The notes under the pieces were generated by a model. It saw only the letters and a list, made by a program, of their open reading frames with translations. It was not told the DNA's origin and searched no databases. Of a stretch of DNA of 64,000 nucleotides, positions 9,101-17,998 are shown piece by piece (the stretch's first letter is position 1; each line of letters opens with the position of its first letter). The DNA is from Paenimyroides ummariense (lineage in GTDB: Bacteria; Bacteroidota; Bacteroidia; Flavobacteriales; Flavobacteriaceae): NCBI RefSeq assembly GCF_900115115.1, contig NZ_FOVI01000002.1:62001-126000 (forward strand). Direction: 5' to 3'. A program made the translations under genes and the position numbers.

Positions 9101-12100
9101 ACATCGTATGAATATACAGGTTTGTCATTGTCTTTAAATAATGTTTCAGGGGCAGGCGTTACCAATCCTCATTATGCCATCAACGATAATTCTACTCAAT
9201 ACTCTGAAATCAGTATGGGAACGTTAAATGTAGCAGGTGGTGCAAAACAATGGGTTTTCTTTAACACCGTGTCTGCTGCTAATGATGTTGTTAATATCAA
9301 ATTCAAAACAGGTGCGGGAGCTATTAATCTGTCGTTACTTGGAGATTTAAAAATACAGGCATATTTAGGTGAAACACTTGTAGAAACCTTAGATTGGGGA
9401 ACTACAGGAATTATTAACGGTGTTAATGTGTTGAATTTACTTAACAATGGAAATCTTGTAGAATTACCATTTGCTCCGGGAGCAGCATACGACCGTATTG
9501 CAGTAGGTATTGAAAACTTAGTAAGTGCATCGGTATTGCCACCTGTACAGTTATATGGCGTAGAACGTTGTTATGCATTAGCAAGTGCAGAGATCGTATC
9601 TTGGAAATCGTATGTAATCGATGGTGATAACACGTTAGATACCGTTAGTGGTGATGAAGAAATAGAATACACTATTCATGTACGTAACAGCGGAGGTCAG
9701 GATTTAGCAGGATTTACCGTAACAGATGCATTACCTGCAGGATTAACTTGGGTAAGTGGCGGATCGCATACAAACGGTGTGGTAACATTTGTTTCAAGTG
9801 CAGTTTTAGCAGTTAATCAAACAACAAGTTTTACGTTTAAAGCAAAAGTAGCTAAAGATTTAACCGGAATAACAGAAATTAAGAACATAGCTAAAGTTAA
9901 AGAAAACGGCAGTACTGTTGAAATAGAAAGTTATCCTCCAATGGATAATGAAACCAACCCAAATAATCCGGATACAACCAAACCTCCGGGAACAATTATT
10001 CCGGTAAATGCAGTTTACGATTTTACAGTGGTTAAAAACGGTGTAAGTAATAATGCAACCAGCACAAATCAAGCAGTGGTGAATGATCAAATTACCTATA
10101 GTATCACTGTTAAAAACACAGGAAATAATATTTTAACGAATGTTTCGGTTAAAGATATTATACAAAATACAATACCAACAGAAGTATCAATTGTTAATGC
10201 AGGAGGAGCTACTGTAAACGCAAATGAATTAACCTTTAATATTAATTCGTTAGCAGTAGATGCATCAACCACATTTACAGTAATAACTAAAGTAGAAAGT
10301 TTACCGGCTTCAGGAAATATTAGCAATAAAGCAGAAGTAAGTTATACCGCTCCGGGGAATGTGCTTATTCTAAAAGATGTGACATTTAATATGGCAACGT
10401 CTTGTACTAATGTAGTTGCTTCGGCAATAGCACTTTCATCGTCTGCAACAGCAGCAGTTTGTCCGGGAACTTCAATTACTCTTACGGCAACAAATACTGC
10501 AATACCGGCTATAGCCAATCCAGTTTACAAATGGTATTTAAACAGCAATTTGTCAGATACACCACAAATTGGCAATAGTATCACGGTTAATCCAACAGCT
10601 AATACAACTTATTATGTAACAGTAGAAGGTGTAGGATATTGCTTTACAGGAGCCGCAGCAGAGATAGACGTGACAGTGCTTCCAACAGGAATGCCTGCCG
10701 ATATTGTTATTACTGCACCAACAACTGTTTGCCAAGGCGAAAATGTAACATTCACAGCTTCGTTAGCAGCGGGAACAACAATAAATAATCCGGTATTTAA
10801 GTGGTACACAGATGCTAACTTATCGCAATTAGTTTTCGAAGGAACAACCTTTAATATTTTAGCAGCATCAAATTTAGTTGGAACGCATACTTTGTATGTA
10901 ACAGTACAGGGCGATGGTTATTGCGCAAACAGTGTTGGTAACGCAGCAACACACACTATCACAGTAAACGCAGCACCTACAATAACAATTACAGGAGGTC
11001 AGTCTATTTCGAAAGTAGCTGGAATCCCATTCAATTTACCAACAGTTACTACAACCAATGGAGCTACTATACAGTGGTACGATTATAACACCAATCCTAT
11101 AGGAGGTAATGCACAACAAACAATAGCTACTCCTGGAGTTTACACCTATACGGTTGTAGCAACATTAAATGGTTGTACTGCTTTTGAAAATATTATTGTT
11201 ACGGTTTTCGATGCTAATGATTGTCCGCCAACTTTTGAAAGGGTGTATGCAAACGGTAGTTCTGATTGGGGATCTATTATAACAGGTGGAGTCGCAAATA
11301 CAAACAACGCTATTGATGGTAACCCAAAAACCTATTCTACAATAACAACAGGCTTAGGATTGTTGGGTATAGGAACAACCTGGCAAAACATTTATTTTGA
11401 TAATGCAGTTGCTGCGGGAACACCTGTAACTATAAAATTAGGTAAAGAATACAGTGCTTTAATGCTGGCTGGTGGTTTGTCTGTACAGGGGTTAGATGCC
11501 AACGGAAACACGATTGGTAACCTTAAAGCAGTAGACGGTGGTTTGTTGGATTTATTGGTAGCAGACAATGTGATCGAGTTCACATTTGTACCATCAAACA
11601 ATTCAGGTCCGCAAGATTATTCAGGAATTAGAATTTCGCAAGGATCATTGGTGGGTGTGGCGCAAAACACAAAAGTGTTTGGCGCATATTATACACAAGC
11701 AGGAAATATTAATTGTGCACCAATAGATGCAAATACAAATCCAAATATTCTAGACGTATTGTACGGAGTGGAAGATTTAGGTCTTGGGGTGGCAAGTGCA
11801 ACAGCATCGGTAACAAATCCTTGGAATGCGGTTGATAATGATATAAGTACTTATGCGCAGATTGCAAGAGGTGTAGCAGTTTTAAACGAAGCTTCATTAA
11901 CAGCGGTGTTTAAGCAACAGGCAACCGCAGGAGATGAATTGCAAATTGTTATAGAAGTACCTGCAAATCCTGTTCTTTCATTATCATTGTTGCAAGGTTA
12001 TACCATTCAACGCTATTTAGGAGATACACCGGTAGGTCAGGCCTTGAGTAGCAGCAGCAGTATTTTAGATCTAAAATTATTAGGACTTTTAGGTGGCACC

Positions 12101-12544
12101 ACAAATAAAGCAGTAGTAATTGTTGCGCCATATAACCAACCTTACGATCGTGTAAAAATTTCTTACGGAAACGTAGTAGGTGTGTTAGGGAATTTTACAA
12201 GGATCTATGACATATCTATAAAACCAACATTTAATTACGGAGCAGATCCAAGCGGAGACTTAACGCTTTGTACGACTGATTCCATTGTATTTAATCCTAT
12301 GGATGGCTGTACAACATATCAGGTGTACACTTCTGCAATGGGTACAGATAAATTGGATAGTACCGATGGATTAACATTCAAATTACCAAGAAATATAGCG
12401 GTAGGTTCTCGCACATTTTATGTTCAAACTATGAGAAACGGATGTGAAATAGGTTCAAGACAAGAAATTACCATTGTGTTAGAAAAATGTTCCAAAGCGT
12501 GCATCGTGTCAAACAAAATGGTTACCAATAAGATAAAAAAATAA
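6179..12544 (+). CDS. Giant repetitive mosaic cell-surface protein (2121 aa)
   Basis: An exported protein with a signal peptide ending near FYGQ. Residues about 40-1140 contain three copies of a roughly 350-residue double unit. Its first half carries a (D)GNxxTYATL start, a LVGGSLGxxxSxLxNxLLLG core and a PYNRIRIT end; its second half carries TNxxxAI, YSEI, LLGxxxI and FDRVxIG. Residues about 1140-1400 hold two DUF11-type beta-sandwich domains (EYTIHVRNSGG, TYSITVKNTGN). Residues about 1420-1680 hold three Ig-like domains with VCPG/VCQG starts and KWY motifs, followed by two more second-half units and a last Ig-like domain. The C-terminus is not a recognised T9SS sorting domain but a short Cys- and Lys-containing tail. 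Probably a surface adhesin or matrix protein; it heads cluster 1. Confidence 0.8.
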   Translation: MKKKTTIFKRRIVHVLTCLLLALLCSTSFYGQTKILANTVTYTSGNDKMTSLVGCGTLGLSACYAATVQNPTNATLDDNTYARLLASPGLAVGLGSYQGVIELRFPSAIPADQWSYVRIGADNTLLRALLGGSLGNTLGTILGGVLLGNQEFEIDVRNNATSVLTRTNTQGFSTDRVKLITDGNGYNYIAVKPAAGYDRVRITNRSISAVGLGTEYYLDVYDAFTYNNGTGACGRPFGTSFDGSGGLGLQVADLNNQYLERAIDTDANSYSLLKSSGVLDLSVARSFSQYFYFTTTSPEESTLNIKLALGSGGVVNTDLLGGIEVILTRWNPTTGLNEVVYRRSLQSGLLNNTNALNLLQSGGAATLTFAPGRTFDRAEIRLNSTVGLNVLGSGVRIYDVQRYDGTPTCINPEIAPVPSATTGPFDQASCATTLVDFNNVDFAQYATDGNNETYATLYADSGSLLVGGPTVGFIELDMGTTLPANRTTYVRINYDKDVLDRLVGGSLGKLVSDLANNLLLGNQYFEVAAKNGATTVLLDDSRAAFANTSNGLITVVQDNIGRVYLAITPSAPYNRIRITNHVTALLPTGKKASLDVYNACSEIGTNPCFPANFTSYKGGGVGLSALNISNVGVTNAYRAISVNSSDYSEINLGIAGVAANVYQTIYFNKPSQPNDKVKVRLQIQPSSVLSLDLLGSYKIKFFNGNTQVGGDYTLQSGLINNIDLLALFRSGGIAELEFQPTGTFDRVDIGAESIVSLNVAAEPLRVYSVVRYGVTCPEPFETNPLTLPACATILVDAQNADNIQNLFDGNYATFATLNSGAGTLLGLGSKYEGFVELGYDHNVPAGTTSYIRIDMAGTLLEKLVGGSLGNVVSGLVNNLVLGDHYFKVDVKNNGTLITTANSKDASAGGNNNIRIVRDKEGRYYIAVTPDQPYNSVRITDITNSLLGLLAQPNTMNVYGMCYETSPDQCLDAFATSYEYTGLSLSLNNVSGAGVTNPHYAINDNSTQYSEISMGTLNVAGGAKQWVFFNTVSAANDVVNIKFKTGAGAINLSLLGDLKIQAYLGETLVETLDWGTTGIINGVNVLNLLNNGNLVELPFAPGAAYDRIAVGIENLVSASVLPPVQLYGVERCYALASAEIVSWKSYVIDGDNTLDTVSGDEEIEYTIHVRNSGGQDLAGFTVTDALPAGLTWVSGGSHTNGVVTFVSSAVLAVNQTTSFTFKAKVAKDLTGITEIKNIAKVKENGSTVEIESYPPMDNETNPNNPDTTKPPGTIIPVNAVYDFTVVKNGVSNNATSTNQAVVNDQITYSITVKNTGNNILTNVSVKDIIQNTIPTEVSIVNAGGATVNANELTFNINSLAVDASTTFTVITKVESLPASGNISNKAEVSYTAPGNVLILKDVTFNMATSCTNVVASAIALSSSATAAVCPGTSITLTATNTAIPAIANPVYKWYLNSNLSDTPQIGNSITVNPTANTTYYVTVEGVGYCFTGAAAEIDVTVLPTGMPADIVITAPTTVCQGENVTFTASLAAGTTINNPVFKWYTDANLSQLVFEGTTFNILAASNLVGTHTLYVTVQGDGYCANSVGNAATHTITVNAAPTITITGGQSISKVAGIPFNLPTVTTTNGATIQWYDYNTNPIGGNAQQTIATPGVYTYTVVATLNGCTAFENIIVTVFDANDCPPTFERVYANGSSDWGSIITGGVANTNNAIDGNPKTYSTITTGLGLLGIGTTWQNIYFDNAVAAGTPVTIKLGKEYSALMLAGGLSVQGLDANGNTIGNLKAVDGGLLDLLVADNVIEFTFVPSNNSGPQDYSGIRISQGSLVGVAQNTKVFGAYYTQAGNINCAPIDANTNPNILDVLYGVEDLGLGVASATASVTNPWNAVDNDISTYAQIARGVAVLNEASLTAVFKQQATAGDELQIVIEVPANPVLSLSLLQGYTIQRYLGDTPVGQALSSSSSILDLKLLGLLGGTTNKAVVIVAPYNQPYDRVKISYGNVVGVLGNFTRIYDISIKPTFNYGADPSGDLTLCTTDSIVFNPMDGCTTYQVYTSAMGTDKLDSTDGLTFKLPRNIAVGSRTFYVQTMRNGCEIGSRQEITIVLEKCSKACIVSNKMVTNKIKK

Positions 12545-12568
12545 ATTCAACACTTAAATTAAGACATT

Positions 12569-15007
12569 ATGAAAAAAATGACATTTTTAGCGGCATTACT
12601 TGGAGTTACTCAACTTTCTAATGCTCAGGTGGGAATAGGTACGGCAACTCCTGCAGATGCGGTACAATTAGAAATTTCGGCAACAAATAAAGGGGTTTTA
12701 ATTCCACGTGTAGGGTTGACAAACACTACAACCTTTAGTCCGATAACAGGAACTGCACTAGAAAGTCTTTTGGTATACAATACGGCAACTGTCGCAGACG
12801 TTAGTCCAGGCTTTTATTATTGGGTTCCTGTTAATGGAGCTGTAGCTGCACATTGGGAGCGAATTGTTAACCAAACTCAATTAGAGGAGGCTATCAGTAA
12901 CATTACAGATCTTCAGGGAGATGTTAGCAAAATAATTACACTACTAAAAGTTGCTTTTCCTGCAAACAATTTAGTAGATCCTGTAGTTACTGGTGATACT
13001 TTTGGTGGTGGTATGGTTTTTACGCCAGGAACTACACCTACTATTGAATATGTTTATTTTGATGGTACAAATTATGTAAAAAAAGATGTTACAACAGATA
13101 TTATTGATTTAATAAAAGGAGCCGAATCTAAGACTACGTTTATTGAATTTCCTGCAGCTTCAGGTAAATACTACTACATTTCAGAAGAAACCATTAATGC
13201 AAACAATGGGGTAATACCTACATCGCCTTTTTCAACAGGTACAACTTTAAGACCAGGTGTAATTTTACTTGATGTACCGCAATCGGTAATTACTAACTTT
13301 CAAACTATTTTAGATGGTACAACAACCATTGTAAAACCAGGAGGTAGTTTTTACACCGTAGAAGAAATCATTAAAATGATTGCTTCGCAAGTAGAAGGTA
13401 ACGTAATTTATACCAATATTGGTACTACTGGTTCGCCTAATTGGGTTTTTCAATATTGGAGTGATGCAGCTAATGCAGGTGCGGGCGGATATATAACTAT
13501 TAACCTTACAGATTTGGTTGGTGCTGCACAGTCAAAAACAGCATTGGTTAAAACCAATACGGCAAATGCTCCGGTAAAACAATATTTCGTATCAGAAACG
13601 TATCTTATTGCAAATGGAGGAACAATTCCTTCTCAAACAGTAGTAAACGGTTGGACATCGTCAACACTACCTGCTGGTATTTTCGAAATTGATATTGTAG
13701 CCGGCGTCGCAACAAATATTCAAACGATATTAGATCAAACGGTTACAATTACCGAAGATGGTAAAACATTTACAACGGTTGAGCAATACATACAATACAT
13801 TGCGTCTAAAGGCGATGCAAACGTAGGGTATACGGTAGCAGGTATAACTGCAGCTAATAATGACGGTGTTGCCATTCCTGCAAATTCATTCTATTACATC
13901 AATCAAACAAATGGAAATAAAGTATTCATTGATTTAGGATCAATCGTAAAAAAAAACGAAACTAAAACAAAGTTAATTACTATTGGTACTAAACAATATT
14001 ATGTTTCAGAAAGCTATACAGGTACAACAGATCCTACAACAGGAACCGAGACAGGAGTTTATGAAATTGATTTTATTGATGGTATCGTAAATAACTTTAA
14101 TGAGTTTATTACAAGTACTGTAACTGGTGGAGGAACAAATTATACCACTGTTGAAGAATATATCGAATATATTTCGGCAAATTCAATGCAAGACGGCGTT
14201 ACTAAAATTGTAATCGATGGCACTGGTCAGGCTTCATTTGAACAATGGAATAACGCTACCAACACTTGGGTGCCGGTTGCTAATACGGCATTCAGCACAA
14301 TTGTTAAAGCTAATGAAACAGTAACCACTATTAATAAAGTACAAACAGGTACGGTGCCAACAGGAGATGTTGAGATTTCGTATAACTATTTTAACGAAAC
14401 TCCAGGTGCTACGCCTCAACAGTCAATAGACTTAAACGGTGATGTTTTGACCTTAATTGAAGGAAATACAGATATTCAAAATGCCATTACAAATATCCTG
14501 AACAATGGTGGAAATGTGTATTATGGCGATCACGACAGCAATCCTGGTACACCAAACGTATTTTATACCATTGTAAACAATGTAAAAACACCAATTGATA
14601 TTTCTGAAGTTGTTGTAAACGCAATCACAAACGCAACTACTGTTCAAAAGCAAGAAATTAAAAATCAGTTAGGTGATACATACAATACAGCAACAGTTAC
14701 AAACACAGGTGATACTTGGATTGATGGCGGTAAAATCTACGCAGGTATTTACGATGCTACCGTTACAGGAGGTACGGCAAATGTTTCAACAATTAGTCTT
14801 ACACCACCAGCAGGAACAACAGCTTTAGGAAAAATTGTAAGCATTAAATTATTAAACAATGATAATAATATTATAAACACATCTACAACTGACGTTGCAC
14901 TATCAGGTAGCAATTTATCATTTAGAATTGGAACCGGTAACATGTACAACGTTTTAAGTCCCTCAGACTTAAGCATAAGAGTAGTTGTAGAATTCTCTGC
15001 CCAATAA
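12569..15007 (+). CDS. AQVGIG-type surface protein with ~130-residue repeats
   Basis: This is an 812-residue exported protein. After the signal peptide (cleaved before Gln20) comes the family N-terminal module: QVGIGTATP, LEISATNKGVLIPR, ESLLVYNTATV, PGFYYW, HWERI (residues 20-100). Residues about 186-590 contain at least three divergent repeats with the shared elements KxYYVSE, GxxEIDxxxGxxxN, xTxxxGxxxTTVEEYIxYIAS (TTVE at about 262, 402 and 526). The C-terminal region is beta-rich and unlike those of the sibling proteins. It follows the giant protein by 24 bases, so the two probably form one transcript. The role is unknown; a cell-surface fibre or adhesin is the best guess. Confidence 0.72.
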   Translation: MKKMTFLAALLGVTQLSNAQVGIGTATPADAVQLEISATNKGVLIPRVGLTNTTTFSPITGTALESLLVYNTATVADVSPGFYYWVPVNGAVAAHWERIVNQTQLEEAISNITDLQGDVSKIITLLKVAFPANNLVDPVVTGDTFGGGMVFTPGTTPTIEYVYFDGTNYVKKDVTTDIIDLIKGAESKTTFIEFPAASGKYYYISEETINANNGVIPTSPFSTGTTLRPGVILLDVPQSVITNFQTILDGTTTIVKPGGSFYTVEEIIKMIASQVEGNVIYTNIGTTGSPNWVFQYWSDAANAGAGGYITINLTDLVGAAQSKTALVKTNTANAPVKQYFVSETYLIANGGTIPSQTVVNGWTSSTLPAGIFEIDIVAGVATNIQTILDQTVTITEDGKTFTTVEQYIQYIASKGDANVGYTVAGITAANNDGVAIPANSFYYINQTNGNKVFIDLGSIVKKNETKTKLITIGTKQYYVSESYTGTTDPTTGTETGVYEIDFIDGIVNNFNEFITSTVTGGGTNYTTVEEYIEYISANSMQDGVTKIVIDGTGQASFEQWNNATNTWVPVANTAFSTIVKANETVTTINKVQTGTVPTGDVEISYNYFNETPGATPQQSIDLNGDVLTLIEGNTDIQNAITNILNNGGNVYYGDHDSNPGTPNVFYTIVNNVKTPIDISEVVVNAITNATTVQKQEIKNQLGDTYNTATVTNTGDTWIDGGKIYAGIYDATVTGGTANVSTISLTPPAGTTALGKIVSIKLLNNDNNIINTSTTDVALSGSNLSFRIGTGNMYNVLSPSDLSIRVVVEFSAQ

Positions 15008-15021
15008 TTTTTTTTAACCCT

Positions 15022-15052
15022 AACCATCTGTTTTTCCCCTAAACAGATGGTT
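15022..15052. other. Perfect intergenic hairpin inside cluster 1
   Basis: AACCATCTGTTT and AAACAGATGGTT form a perfect 12-base-pair stem around a seven-base C-rich loop. There is no clean T-run after it, so it may act as a weak terminator or as a transcript-stabilising element between two surface-protein genes. Confidence 0.6.
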
Positions 15053-15074
15053 CTTCTTAAAAACTTAAAGAACT

Positions 15075-15689
15075 ATGAATAAGAAAATTATCCTTTTATC
15101 AACTGTATTATTTAGTGCGGTAATGTCTGCACAAGTAAAAATAGGCGGCACAGACGGTACGCCAAATCCAAGTGCAATGTTAGATGTTGAAGCTACAAAC
15201 AAAGGAATGTTATTGCCACGTTTAGCATTACAAGAAACGGCAGTTTCTGCACCACTGTCGGCACACGTGGCGGGGATGACCGTATACAATACTGCCGCAG
15301 CAAACGATGTAGTGCCAGGTTTTTATTATAACGATGGAACCAAGTGGCAACAAATGGTTACCACAGACCACAAGGCAGTAAAATTTTTCTATATGCCGTC
15401 TATTACTTTTGATACTTCGGTAAGTGCAACTGGGCAAACCAAAAATTTGTATCAAGAATATAAAGCACAATTTGCGTTAACAAATCCAAATCATATTGTA
15501 AGTCCGGGAGCACCAATAACAGGTATTCCATATTTCGATGATCCTACCGATTTGTATTATATCATTACCGATTACGATGCAAACGTATTTTCAAACATTA
15601 CAATTAATAATCAAGGTTTAATGACATACGATGTAACCGCAGCGGCAACAGATTGTACTTTGATAAATATAGTATTTGTAGTGAAATAA
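15075..15689 (+). CDS. Short AQVGIG-type protein with KFFYMPSI C-terminal module
   Basis: This is a 204-residue exported protein with a signal peptide ending SAQ. The N-terminal module is a variant (QVKIGGTDGTPNPSAMLDVEA, KGMLLPRLAL, GMTVYNTA, PGFYYNDGTKWQQM). The last 100 residues begin KFFYMPSI and contain LYQEYKAQF, LYYIITDYDANVF, GLMTYDV and a terminal NIVFVVK. The same C-terminal module ends the 833-residue protein starting at 44544. The gene is the third in cluster 1. A capping or anchoring subunit of a surface fibre is conceivable, without direct evidence. Confidence 0.72.
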   Translation: MNKKIILLSTVLFSAVMSAQVKIGGTDGTPNPSAMLDVEATNKGMLLPRLALQETAVSAPLSAHVAGMTVYNTAAANDVVPGFYYNDGTKWQQMVTTDHKAVKFFYMPSITFDTSVSATGQTKNLYQEYKAQFALTNPNHIVSPGAPITGIPYFDDPTDLYYIITDYDANVFSNITINNQGLMTYDVTAAATDCTLINIVFVVK

Positions 15690-15792
15690 AACACTTACAA
15701 AATATTTGTAATAAGGCAAATTATGTATAAATATCCAAGAATAATTAACATAGGTTGCCCGTGCTTTTAGTTTCACTTAAAAAATTAAGACT

Positions 15793-17055
15793 ATGAAAAA
15801 GATATTTAAAAATATCAGTTTACTGTTTCTAAGCTTAGGTTCTGTAACCTATGCGCAAACCGTAGAACCTATAATGGTCAATCATGGACAGTTATACATA
15901 TTGCCCAGCACGTTGGTTTCAACACAGTTTGATTTTGATAACAAAGCTTCGGGAGTAATTTTTAACGACGGTGAATTTCAGTTCTATAAAAATTACAATA
16001 ACGACGGTTTGTTCACGCATTCAACCAATCAAACTACGGGGTACACGGTGTTTCAGGGAAGCCAACCGCAGTTGATACAAGGATCACAGCCTTCAAAACA
16101 CTTCGATGTTCTTTTCTATAACACCTCAACCCAGTATCCGTTTAGTCTTAACAGTGATATGATTATCGACGGTGTTGGAAATTTCAGAGAAGGAATTGTG
16201 CGTATCAATAAAAATAATGGCGGTCAGTTGCTTTTCGGAAATGGGGCTTCGCAAATGAATGCTAGCGACAGAAGTTATGCCGAAGGAATGGTAGAAAAGC
16301 AAGGTAACAATGCCTTTACTTTTCCAATTGGTAAGTCAGGATATTATCGTTTGGCAGGAATTTCAGCTCCTTCAAATATGGCTGATACTTACATGAGCGA
16401 ATATTTCAAAGAAACTACAAACCAAACCTATCCGCATAAAGACCGTACGGGAATTATTTCTGCTGTAAACGATCAGGAATATTGGAAAATTACTCAGGCA
16501 GCCGGAACAACTGGTTCGATAATGGTTACGCTTTCATGGCACGATCAAACAACACCTGTAGAATTCCGCGGAACGCAAGATCTACACATTGTTCGCTGGG
16601 ATGCCACTCAAAACCTTTGGGTAGATGAAGGCGGAGTTGTCGATGCAGGTGCAAGAACCATTACAACTCCTGTTCAGGTTGATGGTTTCGGAATTTTCAC
16701 TTTGGGGAAAATCAAAGAAAAATTCTTGAATCCTGGCGATGTGGTTGTTTACAACGGGGTTTCTCCTGATGGTGACGGAATCAACGATTATTTAATTATT
16801 GATAATATCGAGCATTTTCCAGAAAATCAGGTAATCCTTTACAATCGTTGGGGGCGTAAAGTGTACGAAACCAAAAACTACAACAGTAAAAACAATGTGT
16901 TTGTTGGTGTAGCCGAAGGTAACGGTATTGTAGGTAGTGGTGAAAAACTACCTGCAGGAACGTATTATTATGTAGTGGAATATCTGTACGATTGGGACGG
17001 TCAAAGTCAATGGATCAAGAAAGTGGGATATATTCACCTTGAAAGCAACAACTAA
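15793..17055 (+). CDS. T9SS type B sorting domain (gliding-motility-associated CTD) protein
   Basis: This is a 420-residue protein with a signal peptide ending YAQ. The central region is beta-rich, without a recognised enzyme fold (FPIGKSGYYRLAGI, QEYWKI, WDATQNLWVDEGG). Residues about 335-420 are a type B C-terminal domain: NGVSPDGDGINDYLIIDNIEHFPENQVILYNRWG, then LPAGTYYYVVEY. Such domains direct export through the type IX secretion system, usually with a partner SprF/PorP-like protein, and are typical of SprB-like adhesins. The next gene, 11 bases on, is exactly such a partner. The small size suggests an adaptor or surface subunit rather than a giant adhesin. Confidence 0.88.
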   Translation: MKKIFKNISLLFLSLGSVTYAQTVEPIMVNHGQLYILPSTLVSTQFDFDNKASGVIFNDGEFQFYKNYNNDGLFTHSTNQTTGYTVFQGSQPQLIQGSQPSKHFDVLFYNTSTQYPFSLNSDMIIDGVGNFREGIVRINKNNGGQLLFGNGASQMNASDRSYAEGMVEKQGNNAFTFPIGKSGYYRLAGISAPSNMADTYMSEYFKETTNQTYPHKDRTGIISAVNDQEYWKITQAAGTTGSIMVTLSWHDQTTPVEFRGTQDLHIVRWDATQNLWVDEGGVVDAGARTITTPVQVDGFGIFTLGKIKEKFLNPGDVVVYNGVSPDGDGINDYLIIDNIEHFPENQVILYNRWGRKVYETKNYNSKNNVFVGVAEGNGIVGSGEKLPAGTYYYVVEYLYDWDGQSQWIKKVGYIHLESNN

Positions 17056-17066
17056 ACTAATAAGCA

Positions 17067-17987
17067 ATGAAGAGATTAAAAATCATAGGGGCTTTGTTAG
17101 CTTTAGTAAGCTTCTCTGCCAATGCACAACAAGATCCGCAATTTACCCAATATATGTATAACACGGTAAACATAAACCCTGCGTATGCCGGTAGCCGTGG
17201 TTCGTTAAGTATTTTTGGCTTACACCGTACACAATGGGCTGGGTTAGAAGGCGCGCCGCAAACTAATGCCTTTTCGGTTAATACGCCTTTGGGCGATAGC
17301 AAATTGGGATTAGGTGTAGGTTTTATTAACGATGGATTGGGAATTATGGATGAAAACACGGTAAGTGTCGATTTATCATATACGATCGATTTAAACAGCC
17401 GTGGAAGTAAATTTTCGTTTGGTATTAAAGGATCGGGAAACATGTTGAATGTAGCCTATTCAAAATTATTGACCTACAATCCGAACGATCCTAATTTTCA
17501 GAATGATATCAGCGGACAGTTTACACCAAATATCGGAGCCGGAATTTACTGGCATAACGAAAAAAGTTATTTAGGGGTATCTGTTCCTAATTTCTTAGAA
17601 ACAACTCGTTACGACGATAACATACAAAGTACCATGCGTACTACCATGAGTTATTATTTAATTGGTGGACATGTGTTTGAACTGAACCCAATGTTGAAAT
17701 TTAAACCGGCATTTTTGGTTAAAGCAACAAACGGCGCACCTTTACAGGCAGATATTACAGCCAATTTCTTAATTAGCAATAAGTTTACCGTTGGTGGTGC
17801 TTACCGTTGGGATGCAGCATGGAGCGGTTTAATAGGTTTCCAGGCAACAGATGGTTTGTTCATAGGATATAGTTATGATGGCGAAACTACCAAACTGGCT
17901 AATTACAACAACGGATCGCATGAGATTTTCTTAAGATTTGAATTGTTTAACAAGTACCGCCGTATGAATACGTCGCGTTTCTTCTAA
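17067..17987 (+). CDS. PorP/SprF family outer-membrane protein
   Basis: This is a 306-residue protein with a signal peptide ending NAQ, followed by the family hallmark QQDPQFTQYMYN...NPAYAGSRG, then an alternating amphipathic strand pattern typical of a beta-barrel and a C-terminus EIFLRFELF. SprF-like proteins pair with a particular T9SS type B substrate and are needed for its export or surface attachment. It lies between that substrate and the PorE-like gene, with spacings of 11 and 11 bases, which strongly implies one operon. Confidence 0.92.
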   Translation: MKRLKIIGALLALVSFSANAQQDPQFTQYMYNTVNINPAYAGSRGSLSIFGLHRTQWAGLEGAPQTNAFSVNTPLGDSKLGLGVGFINDGLGIMDENTVSVDLSYTIDLNSRGSKFSFGIKGSGNMLNVAYSKLLTYNPNDPNFQNDISGQFTPNIGAGIYWHNEKSYLGVSVPNFLETTRYDDNIQSTMRTTMSYYLIGGHVFELNPMLKFKPAFLVKATNGAPLQADITANFLISNKFTVGGAYRWDAAWSGLIGFQATDGLFIGYSYDGETTKLANYNNGSHEIFLRFELFNKYRRMNTSRFF

Positions 17988-17998
17988 AATTTACAGAC

